DNA from: Aquimarina agarivorans
GTDB taxonomy: Bacteria; Bacteroidota; Bacteroidia; Flavobacteriales; Flavobacteriaceae
Reading direction: 5' to 3'
Assembly: GCF_000218485.1 (NCBI RefSeq)
Contig: NZ_AFPB01000163.1
Span: 1-41,859, forward strand
DNA length: 41,859 nucleotides
Made by a program: the position numbers and the translations under genes. The notes under the pieces are model-generated. The model did not search any database. It saw only the letters and a list, made by a program, of their open reading frames with translations, and was not told the origin of the DNA. Below are positions 30,733 through 39,900 of the stretch, in pieces (position 1 is the stretch's first letter; each line of letters starts with the position of its first letter).

Positions 30733-31986
30733 ATGATCGCAAAAATAGGGAGAGGAAGTCACTTAAAAGGAGTGTTATTATACAATTATGAGAAGGTTGA
30801 AAAAGACCAAGGAAACATTATTCATAGCCATAATATGATTCACTCCTTGACTGGAGAATTTACGATTCCATTATTGGAACGTTCTTTTGAACCTTATTTG
30901 ATTGCAAATAATAAAACAGAAAAACCGATACTTCATATCTCACTAAATCCAAATCCGAAAGATGCAGTTTCAGATGAAGTCTTTAGCTCATTAGCTGAAA
31001 ATTATATGCAAGAAATGGGATATGGCGATCAACCTTATGTGGTGTTTAAACATACCGATACCGAGCGTGCGCATATCCACATTGTTTCGGTTTGTGTAGA
31101 TGAATATGGCAAGCGTATTTCTGATAGTTTTGAAAAAGTACGTTCTATGAAAATTTGCCGAAAATTGGAGAAACAATTTAAACTTACCTCAGCAATTGGT
31201 AAGACGGAAAAGAAGGACACTCCAATACAAAAAGTGAATGCAAAGCAAGATAATTTAAAACAACAAATTAACTCAGTACTTTCATATGTTAATGAAAATT
31301 ATCATTATCAGACATTTGGTGAATACAATGCCTTATTGTCTTTTTTTAATATAACCGCACAAGAAGTTAGAGGGATTATTCATGGTAAAGAAAAACGAGG
31401 ATTAGTTTATTTTGCTACGGATAGCTTGGGTGAAAAAATAAGTAATCCTTTTAAATCTTCTCGTTTTTCACAGCCTGTTGGTTTAGCAGATTTACACCAA
31501 AAGTTTAAAAAATCAAAAGATTTTATTAAAACCCATAAACCTCAAAAACGAGTTCGTGAATTGGTACGTTATGCAATGCAAAAGCATCAGACCGAAGGTA
31601 ATTTTAAAAAGTATTTACAAGGCAATAAAATATCAACTTTTGTTCGAGAAAACAAGCAAGGCAGAATTTATGGAATCAGTTTTATAGACCACTCTTCTAA
31701 AACGGTATTGAATGGTTCTCGTTTAGGCAAAGATTTGTCTGCAAATGTATTTAATCATTTGTGGAACGAAGCAGAACCATCAATCTCAACTTCTGTTAAA
31801 CAAAACTACGCGGAACATTTTACAGAATATATAGAAAACGAATTAAAAATAAAAGAGCAAAGCTTTTCTAATGGAAATATTATGGAGACATTTGGGAACT
31901 TGTTACCGATAGATATTCCTGAAGAAATGGATAATAATATCGTAAAGAAAAAGCGTAAAAAGAAAAAAGGTGTAAAGCGGAGGTGA
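30733..31986 (+). CDS. Relaxase / mobilization nuclease (Bacteroides MobB-like, MOBP type)
   Basis: A DNA-nicking relaxase of 417 residues. The N-terminal domain begins MIAKIGRGSHLKGVLLYNYEKV; the metal-binding three-His motif is VFKHTDTERAHIHIVSV (His107, His114, His116), and the catalytic Tyr candidates are in LLYNYEK. The C-terminus is strongly basic (KKKRKKKKGVKRR). It would nick oriT and pilot the DNA through a conjugation machine supplied by another element, since no coupling protein or T4SS genes are present here. The usual MobC/MobA accessory gene is not seen upstream; only a 32-codon basic frame overlaps its start. It is convergent with the RadC gene, 2 bp away. Confidence 0.92.
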   Translation: MIAKIGRGSHLKGVLLYNYEKVEKDQGNIIHSHNMIHSLTGEFTIPLLERSFEPYLIANNKTEKPILHISLNPNPKDAVSDEVFSSLAENYMQEMGYGDQPYVVFKHTDTERAHIHIVSVCVDEYGKRISDSFEKVRSMKICRKLEKQFKLTSAIGKTEKKDTPIQKVNAKQDNLKQQINSVLSYVNENYHYQTFGEYNALLSFFNITAQEVRGIIHGKEKRGLVYFATDSLGEKISNPFKSSRFSQPVGLADLHQKFKKSKDFIKTHKPQKRVRELVRYAMQKHQTEGNFKKYLQGNKISTFVRENKQGRIYGISFIDHSSKTVLNGSRLGKDLSANVFNHLWNEAEPSISTSVKQNYAEHFTEYIENELKIKEQSFSNGNIMETFGNLLPIDIPEEMDNNIVKKKRKKKKGVKRR

Positions 31987-31988
31987 TA

Positions 31989-32612
31989 TTAAAGTTTTTT
32001 GACTCTTAATTTCTCAATTTCTTGAACAGTTAATCCAGTAGAGAAAGCTATTATTTCACTATCAATCCCCTTTCTTTTAAGTTGCTTTGCTATTTCTGTT
32101 TTTTCTTTACGCTTAGCAATAGTTGAAGCCTCTTTTTTAATTCGCTCTTCTAGGACATATTGAGGAACATATTTTGTGCTTTTTTCAAGTTCTTCTAATA
32201 AACCTATGTTTTTAAAACTTAAATAACTTTTAGGAGTAATAATTAGGTGGTCAGATACAGGTGTGTCAACAATAATTCCTACTTGTATCAATCGATCTGT
32301 AATATTTTTATCTCCTTCGGATGGTTTAAGTTCTCCGCTAGGGTGATTATGACATAAAATAATTTTAACTGCTCGTTTTTGTAACGCTAAACTAAATACT
32401 TCCATTGGTTCGGCAAGTGTTTTGTTTATTGTTCCTAAACTGATTAATTCAATAAATAGAATGCGGTTATTAGTTTCCAATCCAATAACCCAAAAGTGTT
32501 CTCTATTTTGGTCTATTTTACCTTCACGGAGTAAAATCTTTTGCATGATTCCGTAAATGTCGTCTGAGTTTAGAATTTTTATTTTTTCGGCTTCGGTTAA
32601 ATCAATATCCAT
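31989..32612 (-). CDS. RadC family JAB/MPN-domain protein of a mobile element
   Basis: A 207-residue protein. The RadC-type MPN (JAMM-like) core includes CHNHPSGELKPSEGDKNIT, giving the metal ligands His88, His90 and Asp101, then VSDHLIITPKSYLSFKNIGLL (about 40-150). A C-terminal extension (about 150-207, IKKEASTIAKRKEKTEIAKQLKRKGIDSEIIAFSTGLTVQEIEKL) carries a short helix pair also found at the ends of Rpn-type transposase/nuclease proteins. RadC homologues lacking the HhH domain are frequent in integrative elements and prophages; their role is not settled. It is convergent with the relaxase. Confidence 0.88.
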   Translation of the reverse strand: MDIDLTEAEKIKILNSDDIYGIMQKILLREGKIDQNREHFWVIGLETNNRILFIELISLGTINKTLAEPMEVFSLALQKRAVKIILCHNHPSGELKPSEGDKNITDRLIQVGIIVDTPVSDHLIITPKSYLSFKNIGLLEELEKSTKYVPQYVLEERIKKEASTIAKRKEKTEIAKQLKRKGIDSEIIAFSTGLTVQEIEKLRVKKL

Positions 32613-32757
32613 GAAAACAAAAATAAGATTTTATCTTTAAAAGTATAAAATCCTTTTTTGATTGGTTAATCAGAAAATTTACCATGATATAAGTATCTAA
32701 ATATGTATTTACCGAATGTGCTTCAATATTTCTATAAGCCTAACTACTCATAAAAGT

Positions 32758-32789
32758 AAAAAAGAGTCTTTATTTTTAGACTCTTTTTT
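32758..32789. terminator. Terminator at the end of the copper operon
   Basis: A perfect 12-bp stem AAAAAAGAGTCT / AGACTCTTTTTT with an 8-base loop, 45 bp past the stop of the last minus-strand cus gene. It carries U-runs on both strands, so it can also act from the other side. Confidence 0.88.
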
Positions 32790-32833
32790 ATAAGCTACAT
32801 AGATAGTATTTTAGCAATTTCTTTCTTTTTCTT

Positions 32834-33223
32834 CTAATTTAAACTCATTTTCATTTCATGATCGTATTTACAACACGCAGGTAAATTTTCATAAGCAGAT
32901 TCACTACCCATTACTTTATCTGTATCATAGCCTGAAGCTGAAATTGCATTATGAATAGCGTCTAAATTTGTTTTAGATGCATCGAAAGACACGTCTATTT
33001 TCTTTTTATCAACATTCCAAATTGCTTTAGATACGCCTTGAATACCATTTGCCGCTTTTTCAATGGTGCTTTTACACATACCACAATTACCACGTACACC
33101 AAATGTTGTTTCAGTAGAAGCTACTTCATTTGTTGTAGTTTGGTCCGTTTTAATAGCTTCGTTTTTACAACTTACTAACCCGATGGTAGCTATAATTGCT
33201 ATACTTAAAATTACTCTCTTCAT
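32834..33223 (-). CDS. HMA-domain copper-binding lipoprotein
   Basis: A 129-residue protein, periplasm-facing. Its lipoprotein signal MKRVILSIAIIATIGLVSC has the lipobox Cys at residue 19. A heavy-metal-associated (HMA, CopZ/Atx1-like) domain follows (about 42-105) with CGMC as the metal-binding pair (GNCGMCKSTIEKAANGI). It ends in CCKYDHEMKM, a further Cys/His/Met-rich metal site. It is the last gene of the cus operon and starts 11 bp after cusB. By family and context it is probably a Cu(I) chaperone feeding the efflux complex. Confidence 0.9.
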   Translation of the reverse strand: MKRVILSIAIIATIGLVSCKNEAIKTDQTTTNEVASTETTFGVRGNCGMCKSTIEKAANGIQGVSKAIWNVDKKKIDVSFDASKTNLDAIHNAISASGYDTDKVMGSESAYENLPACCKYDHEMKMSLN

Positions 33224-33234
33224 TTTTTAAAAAT

Positions 33235-34941
33235 TTAATTATTATTTATTTCTTGTTTTACTTCTCCACATTTCAGCATCGTATCCCCGAAATACGGATT
33301 TAATACTTGTTTTTCTTTACTTAACCAATACGCACCTTTGTCCCTATCTGCCATTGGGCAATATTGCTTGTAGCTAACCTCGTTAATTCCGAACGACTGG
33401 ACAGCCAGAATAAAATGCTCTGAAAGTATTTTAAATTGATTGCGTTGCGCTTTAATATCGTTGGAATTGGCAATGCCATTACTACTCGATTTTAGTGTTT
33501 TATTTAACGGCATCCATTGCTTGTGAGCTTTGTTAGAGGTTAGCAATTTCATATCGATATTTTGTAATGCCTTGTGTAAAGTTGATGCACCATTTTTTGC
33601 TAATTCGGCATCCGATTTTATGAGGTTATCTTTTAGTTTGATATACGCATCGTAGGCAGTTTGTAATTGCGATGTGAATTGTTTGCTCACTTCAAACTGT
33701 TCGCTCATTTCTTTTTTATGGTTCATCATCGATTTTTTGCCTTGTAATTGTGCTGATGCATCAATAGTAAATACGCCATTAGTTACCACTTCATCGCCTG
33801 ATTGTAAACCACTTTTTACTTCATAATTGTCACCTAATTTGTTACCTAATACTATTTCTTTCATTTCGAAAATAGGATTGTCGGCATCTGGTTTTACATA
33901 GACTATTGAGCGTTTTCCCGTCCATAAAACAGCTGATGCAGGTATTAATAATTGCACTTTGGTATCCATAACTCTAGTATCTACTTTACCTGTAACAAAC
34001 ATTTCGGGTTTAAAGAGTTCTTTTCGATTGTTTAAAACCGCTCGAACAGTAACAGTGCGTGTTTTCGGATTTAAAACAGGGTTGATAAACGAAATTTTCG
34101 CATTAAAAACTTCATTAGGATAGGCATTGGTAGTAATGGCAATAGCTTGCCCAACTTTAAAATTACTGATTTGATTTTCGTACACATCAAAGTTTGCCCA
34201 AACCGTATTCAAATTGGCAATTTTAAATAAGGGTTGACCTTGCTTTATATAATCACCTTGTGCTACTAATTTTTCTGAAACAGTTCCTGATACAGTAGCG
34301 TATACAGGAAAGTTTTCTTTTACTTTTTTAGAACTTTCAATTTGATTGATTTGGTTATCTGATAGCTTCCATAATTTTAACTTATTACGCACCGCTTTAT
34401 ACAATGCAGGTTGCGTTTCTTTTAAGGTAGAAGCGGTTAGTAGTTCTTGTTGTGCTTTAACCAATTCGGGCGAATAAATAGTGGCTAAAAGTTGTCCTTC
34501 TCTAACGTTTTCACCTGTGAAACTGATATTTAAACGTTCTATTCGTCCTGCAAAATAACTTACTTGTACTGCGTTGGCTTCTTCGTTTTTGGCAATTTTT
34601 CCTGATAAGGTTATTCCATTATCCGTATTTGCCGTAGCACTACCAATAATAGTAGTTTGCACGTTTGCCAACGCCATTGCGTTTTTAGTCAATTTAAATT
34701 GATTAGGCGACAAACCGTCTGCACCTGCTTCGGCAGGAATTAAATCCATACCACAAATTGGGCAATCGCCTGCTTCGGGTTGCATAATTTGAGGATGCAT
34801 TGAACACGTCCACATTTGCGATGTGTTACTTTCGGTTTGATGATTGTGGCTTGTTTCTTTATCTAATGAATTACCAAAGAATAGTTTTCCTAAAAGTAAT
34901 CCTGCTACTAAAACTATAATGTATATGATGTATTTTTTCAT
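33235..34941 (-). CDS. cusB: Cu/Ag efflux membrane-fusion protein (CusB-like) with metal-binding N-terminus and DUF3347
   Basis: Periplasmic adaptor of an RND Cu(I)/Ag(I) pump, 568 residues. N-terminal membrane anchor (about 4-22). Heavy-metal-binding domain (about 43-72: WTCSMHPQIMQPEAGDCPICGMDLIPAE, of the CxMHP...CPxCGMxL type). Membrane-fusion core with barrel-sandwich, hairpin and beta-barrel domains (about 90-400: VSYFAGRIERLNISFTGENVREGQ, PVYATVSGTVSEKLVAQGDYI). C-terminal DUF3347-type helical domain (about 415-560) ending in YCPMADRDKGAYWL and a Cys-containing tail that may bind metal. It starts 3 bp after the HMA-MauE-like gene. The fused DUF3347 makes it longer than E. coli CusB. 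Confidence 0.93.
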   Translation of the reverse strand: MKKYIIYIIVLVAGLLLGKLFFGNSLDKETSHNHQTESNTSQMWTCSMHPQIMQPEAGDCPICGMDLIPAEAGADGLSPNQFKLTKNAMALANVQTTIIGSATANTDNGITLSGKIAKNEEANAVQVSYFAGRIERLNISFTGENVREGQLLATIYSPELVKAQQELLTASTLKETQPALYKAVRNKLKLWKLSDNQINQIESSKKVKENFPVYATVSGTVSEKLVAQGDYIKQGQPLFKIANLNTVWANFDVYENQISNFKVGQAIAITTNAYPNEVFNAKISFINPVLNPKTRTVTVRAVLNNRKELFKPEMFVTGKVDTRVMDTKVQLLIPASAVLWTGKRSIVYVKPDADNPIFEMKEIVLGNKLGDNYEVKSGLQSGDEVVTNGVFTIDASAQLQGKKSMMNHKKEMSEQFEVSKQFTSQLQTAYDAYIKLKDNLIKSDAELAKNGASTLHKALQNIDMKLLTSNKAHKQWMPLNKTLKSSSNGIANSNDIKAQRNQFKILSEHFILAVQSFGINEVSYKQYCPMADRDKGAYWLSKEKQVLNPYFGDTMLKCGEVKQEINNN

Positions 34942-34944
34942 TTT

Positions 34945-35676
34945 TTAAAAGATTAACATTAATACAGCCATTACTAACATAATAGCGTTTTCTATAAAAG
35001 TTGCTTCGGTCATTGGCAGTTTTAAGGCTGTACCTAAACACGCACAACGAATTGCCTTTTTATCAAGTAATGTTTTAGTTACACCAATGGTTGTTATTCC
35101 CAATACGATAATGGTTATAATTAGTGCTATGTTAATTTCAAATCGAATTAAAAATAGTAGCCCTAAAATGGTTTCTATAAATGGATAAATTTTAGCATAT
35201 GCAGGCACTCGTTTTGCCAATGGGTCGTACATTCTAAAACTATCTGGAAAACCTTTTAAATCTAACATTTTGAAAAAACTGAATACGATATAAAACAAGC
35301 CCATAAAATCGAGCATAAACTCACGCCAACTCCAATCTTTGTAGTGTAACAATATACTTGCTACCGTGATGTATAATAAGATTAAAAACAAGGGTTTTAA
35401 TTGCTCGAATTTGCTTTTTTCTTGTGTCATTTCAAAATCTGAAAATGCGTTTGTAACTACCTTTTTAACAGGTGGTTTTTCAGAAAAGGTATATTTTTCT
35501 TGCAACACATTTTGAAAATCTGATAAACTAATAGGCGCACGCATCGTAATTTCGACTTCTTTATTTTCAAGATTTACCTTTACATCGGTAACGTTATCTA
35601 AACTACCTAAACTCTTTTCTACGTTAGCTTTACAGCTTCCGCAAGTCATTCCGTCAATTTTATATGTGTGTTTCAT
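34945..35676 (-). CDS. HMA domain fused to a MauE/DoxX-like membrane domain
   Basis: A 243-residue protein. The N-terminal HMA domain (about 1-65) has the metal site GMTCGSCKANV (Cys12, Cys15). A linker (about 66-95) is followed by four membrane spans (about 96-243), with the conserved CACLGTALKLPMTEATFIENAIM in the last section, like the C-C-LG-LPM motif of MauE/DoxX-type redox-associated membrane proteins. It sits between the outer-membrane factor and cusB genes, with 2-3 bp spacing on both sides, so it is part of the same operon. It could relay copper, or thiol redox power, across the membrane; the combination fits copper handling but the reaction is unknown. Confidence 0.88.
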   Translation of the reverse strand: MKHTYKIDGMTCGSCKANVEKSLGSLDNVTDVKVNLENKEVEITMRAPISLSDFQNVLQEKYTFSEKPPVKKVVTNAFSDFEMTQEKSKFEQLKPLFLILLYITVASILLHYKDWSWREFMLDFMGLFYIVFSFFKMLDLKGFPDSFRMYDPLAKRVPAYAKIYPFIETILGLLFLIRFEINIALIITIIVLGITTIGVTKTLLDKKAIRCACLGTALKLPMTEATFIENAIMLVMAVLMLIF

Positions 35677-35678
35677 TT

Positions 35679-36902
35679 TTACTGAATTAAATAGTTAATA
35701 ATGGCACTTTGTACATAATAATTTTGCACCGCCTTAATTTGGTTTAACTGAAACTTTAACTGCAATTCTTGAATATCGAGAACATCGTTAAAATCAATCG
35801 TACCTGTTTCGTAACTTTTAACAAGAATGGTTTCTGCATTCTTGGCTTGTTTCAAGTTTTTGCTTTGGTTATTGTAGCGTATTCTTGCCGTTGTTCGCTC
35901 GTTAATTGCTTTATCTAACAAGGTTTCTAACTTGTTAAATCGTTCTTGTTTTTGAGTGTTAAATTCTTCTTGCTGAATTTCGTTTTGTTTAGTTTTAGAC
36001 TTATATTTTTTATTGAAAATTGGAATAGAAAACGATACCATTGGCATTACAATATCTTTTCCGTTATCGTTAAAATTCATGTCAGGACGTTGGGCAACGT
36101 TAACATAATCTAACCCGAAACCTATCATTGGGCTACTTTCCTTTTGGTTTAATAGTTCAGATTTTTCAACTGATTGATACAACTTGTCGTACTTAATCAA
36201 TTCAGGATGAAATTGTAAACTATCTAAATTTATAGTCCTGTCGTCTAACGGAATTCCCAACTCTAAAACCGCATTTACAATGGTGTTTTTATCCCTGTTT
36301 AGTAGCTTGTTGAAGGCTGTTTGTTCAGCTAAAAATTGTTGTTGTAAAACGGCTTTAGATTGGTTTAAATCGTTTTGTCGCATTTGCAAGCGCAACACAT
36401 CTACAACAGATGCTTTGCCAACTTCAACCGACGTTAACGCCATAGTTTCATAGGTTTTTAGCAAGTCGATGTTTTTGGTTAAGACTTGTTGTTTAGCCTT
36501 AATTGCGTACAAATTGTAATACGAAGTTGATACCGATGCAATTAATTGTCGTTTGGCTATGGTAATATCTTCAAACTTGGCATCGGCTAACGAATTTACG
36601 TAATCTTCTCTCGAACTAATTGTACCAAACCAAGGTAACATTTGATTTACCGATACTTTAAAACGCTGTGCGCCTGTTCGTGTTTCGGGTTCGCTTACAA
36701 AATAACCTACACCAATGTTGGTATTGGGTAAGGTATTTACTTCGTTTACCTTTTCTGAAACTCGTTTGTATTGCAATTCAAATTGTTTAATTTTTGGATT
36801 GTTTATCAAGGCTTTATCAATAAGCGATTGGAGTTCTTGTGCATTAGAAAATCCACTAAAAACAAGAATGAACAATATGGATAATATGTTTTTAGTCTTC
36901 AT
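35679..36902 (-). CDS. cusC: Outer-membrane efflux protein (CusC/TolC-like)
   Basis: Outer-membrane channel of the tripartite Cu/Ag exporter, 407 residues. Signal peptide (about 1-21, ending GFSNAQ), then two outer-membrane-efflux (OEP) repeats, with long helical stretches and beta strands, for example NPKIKQFELQYKRVSEKVNEVNTLPNTNIGVGYFV and PMIGFGLDYVNVAQRPDMNF. No lipobox Cys is seen, unlike E. coli CusC. Its ATG overlaps the end of cusA by 11 bp, so translation is coupled to the pump. Confidence 0.92.
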   Translation of the reverse strand: MKTKNILSILFILVFSGFSNAQELQSLIDKALINNPKIKQFELQYKRVSEKVNEVNTLPNTNIGVGYFVSEPETRTGAQRFKVSVNQMLPWFGTISSREDYVNSLADAKFEDITIAKRQLIASVSTSYYNLYAIKAKQQVLTKNIDLLKTYETMALTSVEVGKASVVDVLRLQMRQNDLNQSKAVLQQQFLAEQTAFNKLLNRDKNTIVNAVLELGIPLDDRTINLDSLQFHPELIKYDKLYQSVEKSELLNQKESSPMIGFGLDYVNVAQRPDMNFNDNGKDIVMPMVSFSIPIFNKKYKSKTKQNEIQQEEFNTQKQERFNKLETLLDKAINERTTARIRYNNQSKNLKQAKNAETILVKSYETGTIDFNDVLDIQELQLKFQLNQIKAVQNYYVQSAIINYLIQ

Positions 36903-39900
36903 TTGTTGTCTTTCTTTTTAATAAAAATTCTTCTCGTAAACTGTACAATACAGGCAGTAAAAAATAGGATGTTACATCGATAATCATACCGCCAAAGGCA
37001 GGAATAGCCATTGGTATCATAATATCGCTCCCTCTCCCTGTGGATGTTAGTACAGGTAGTAATGCCAATACAGTTGTTGCTGTTGTCATTAAACACGGTC
37101 TGATACGTTTTTCGCCTGCTTCTACAACCGATTTTCGTATATCGCCTTTTGTTGTTGGTTCGTTTTTGGCAAAGGTTTGTTTTAAATAGGTTGCCATTAC
37201 TACACCGTCGTCGGTGGCAATACCAAACAAGGCAATAAAACCTACCCAAACGGCGACACTTAAATTAATTGGGTGCATTTGGAATAGCTCTCGAATATTT
37301 TGTCCAAAAAGACTAAAGTTTAAAAACCACGATTGCCCATAGAGCCATATCATTATAAATCCGCCTGCAAAGGCTACAATAATTGCCGTAAACACCATTA
37401 AAGAGGTTGTAGCCGAACGGAATTGAAAATATAAAATGATGAAAATAATAAGCAATGCCAATGGCACAACGAGAGACAAGGTTTTTTCGGCTCGTATCTG
37501 ATTTTCGTATGTTCCTGTGAATTGAAAATTAATACCTTTTGGCACAATTAATTCACCACTATCTATTTTTTTCTGGATGGCTTCTTGTGCATTTTCGACT
37601 ACCGATACTTCTGCAAATCTGTTAAGCTTATCAAACAATACATAACCAATTAAAAAAGTATCCTCACTTTTAATAACTTGTGCGCCTTGTTCGTAACGAA
37701 TTGTTGCCAATTCACTTAATGGCACAGAGTTTCCTTTGTTTATTGGCACATAAATTTGTTCTAAATCGGTTGGTGTGGTGCGTAGTTCTCTTGGATAACG
37801 AACACGCACGCCGTAACGCTCTCGTCCTTCAACGGTTTGGGTTAACGACATACCACCAACGGCAACTTTTAAAACATCTTGCACCTCTTGAATAGAAATG
37901 CCATAACGTGCTATTTTTTCTCTGTCGATATCGATTAACAAATATGGTTTTCCCACAATTCTATCAGCAAAAACAGCTTCTTTTTTAACGCCTGTTACTG
38001 TTTTTAAGATGTTTTCTAATTGTACACCAAAGGCTTCAATTTCTTTTAAATTTTGTCCTTTTACTTTAATACCCATTGGCGCACGCATCCCTGTTTGTAG
38101 CATCACCAATCGGGTTTGAATAGGTTGTAATTTTGGTGCAGATGTTACGCCTGGTATTTTGGTAGCCTTAACGATTTCGCTCCAAATATCGTCGGTAGAT
38201 TTTATGTTAGGTCGCCAATTTCGGTAAAACTCCCCTTCGTTGTCTTCAATTAATTCATCCGAAGAAACATCTGAAAATATAAGTTTAGAAGTTGCATCGG
38301 TCGAATTTGGATTGGCAACTGTTTTGCCATTTTTCAACACAAATAATCCATCTTTATTTACTTGATAACGTTGGCGTTCGCCGTGGTTATTAAGTGCATA
38401 TTCGGGTTTGTAAATAATTACATTTTCATACATTGAAAGTGGCGCAGGGTCTAAAGCTGATTCGGTTCGTCCTGCTTTACCAACTACCGTTTTTATTTCA
38501 GGAATATTGGCAACCCCCATATCCAACTGTTGTAAAACACGTTTATTTTCTTCAACGCCCGAATGTGGCATTGAGGTTGGCATTAGTAAAAACGAGCCTT
38601 CGTTTAAAGAGGGCATAAACTCTTTGCCTGTGTTTTTGAAAATTAAAAATCCGAGAATGCTAATCGTCGTTGGAATTGCCAAAAAGAGCATTTTATTCGC
38701 TAATGCCCATTGTAGAATTTGAGCATAATATTTGCGTAATAGTGAGAATGCTCCTAACAACCCGAAACAGATAATAGCCACAAACAACAGGTTTAATAAT
38801 AAACTTTTGCCTACGCCTAAAGGTCGCCAATATTCAGCCAATAAAAACACAATAGCGAATGATGCAATAACTATATTAATAAGATTTACTTGTTTATTGT
38901 AAACTTTTTGTTGTAGTTTTAAAATGTCTGTACTACCGAAAGCGATTAAGAGTATTCCTAACCAATTCCCTAAGACAATAGAAACAATACCCAAAACAAT
39001 TAATAGAGCATTGATGATGTACGACAGGTTTTTGGTAATACTTCTTCGTTTAAAGATGATCGTTGCAAATGGTGGAATTAAAAACAACGCTACCACCAAT
39101 GCCATGATAAGTGCAAAGGTTTTGGTAAACGCCAACGGACTAAATAATTTACCCTCTGCGCCAACCATTGTAAATACGGGTAAAAAGCTAATTATAGTGG
39201 TCATTACTGCCGTAACAATTGCTCCCGAAACTTCGGCAGTTGCATTGTAAACTACAGTATTGATTGGTAAATTATTTTCGTTTTTTTCTAAATGATTTAA
39301 GATGTTTTCTGATAGAATTACACCCACATCTACCATTGTTCCGATGGCGATTGCAATTCCTGATAAGGCTACGATATTGGCATCAATTCCAAAGGTTTTC
39401 ATTGCAATAAACACCATTAAAACCGCCACAGGTAACAAGCTCGAAATTAAAATGGATGCTCGTAAATTATATACCATTACAATAATTACTAAAATGGTAA
39501 TGAGTATTTCTAATGTGAGTGCTTCGTTAAGTGTTCCTAATGTTTCTTGAATCAATTCTGAACGGTCATAAAATGGTACAATGGTTAATTGTGATGTTGC
39601 GCCATCTGCCAAAACTTTTGAGGGTAATCCTGCGCTTAATTCTTTAATTTTTTCTTTGGCATTATTGATTACCTCTAAAGGATTTGCACCATATCGAGCC
39701 ACCACAACACCGCCCACGACTTCTGCGCCCTCTTTGTCTAAAATTCCTCTACGAGTTTTTGCTCCGAGCGATATTTTGGCGATGTCTTGTACTTTTATTG
39801 GTGTGTAATTTGCTGATGAAACTACCGCATTTTCAATATCTTTTATAGATGTGATATAGCCTAAACCACGCACCAAATATTCTACTTGGTTAATTTCTAT

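Noticed and set aside
30693..30791. A 32-codon Lys/Arg-rich ORF overlapping the relaxase start, as a MobC gene
   Set aside because: Far too short for MobC and without its motifs; kept only as a possible coupling or remnant frame.
38924..39250. A 108-residue plus-strand ORF inside cusA
   Set aside because: Antisense shadow of a long, clearly coding RND pump gene; the same holds for the other ORFs nested in hisB, hisD, pepD and cusA.
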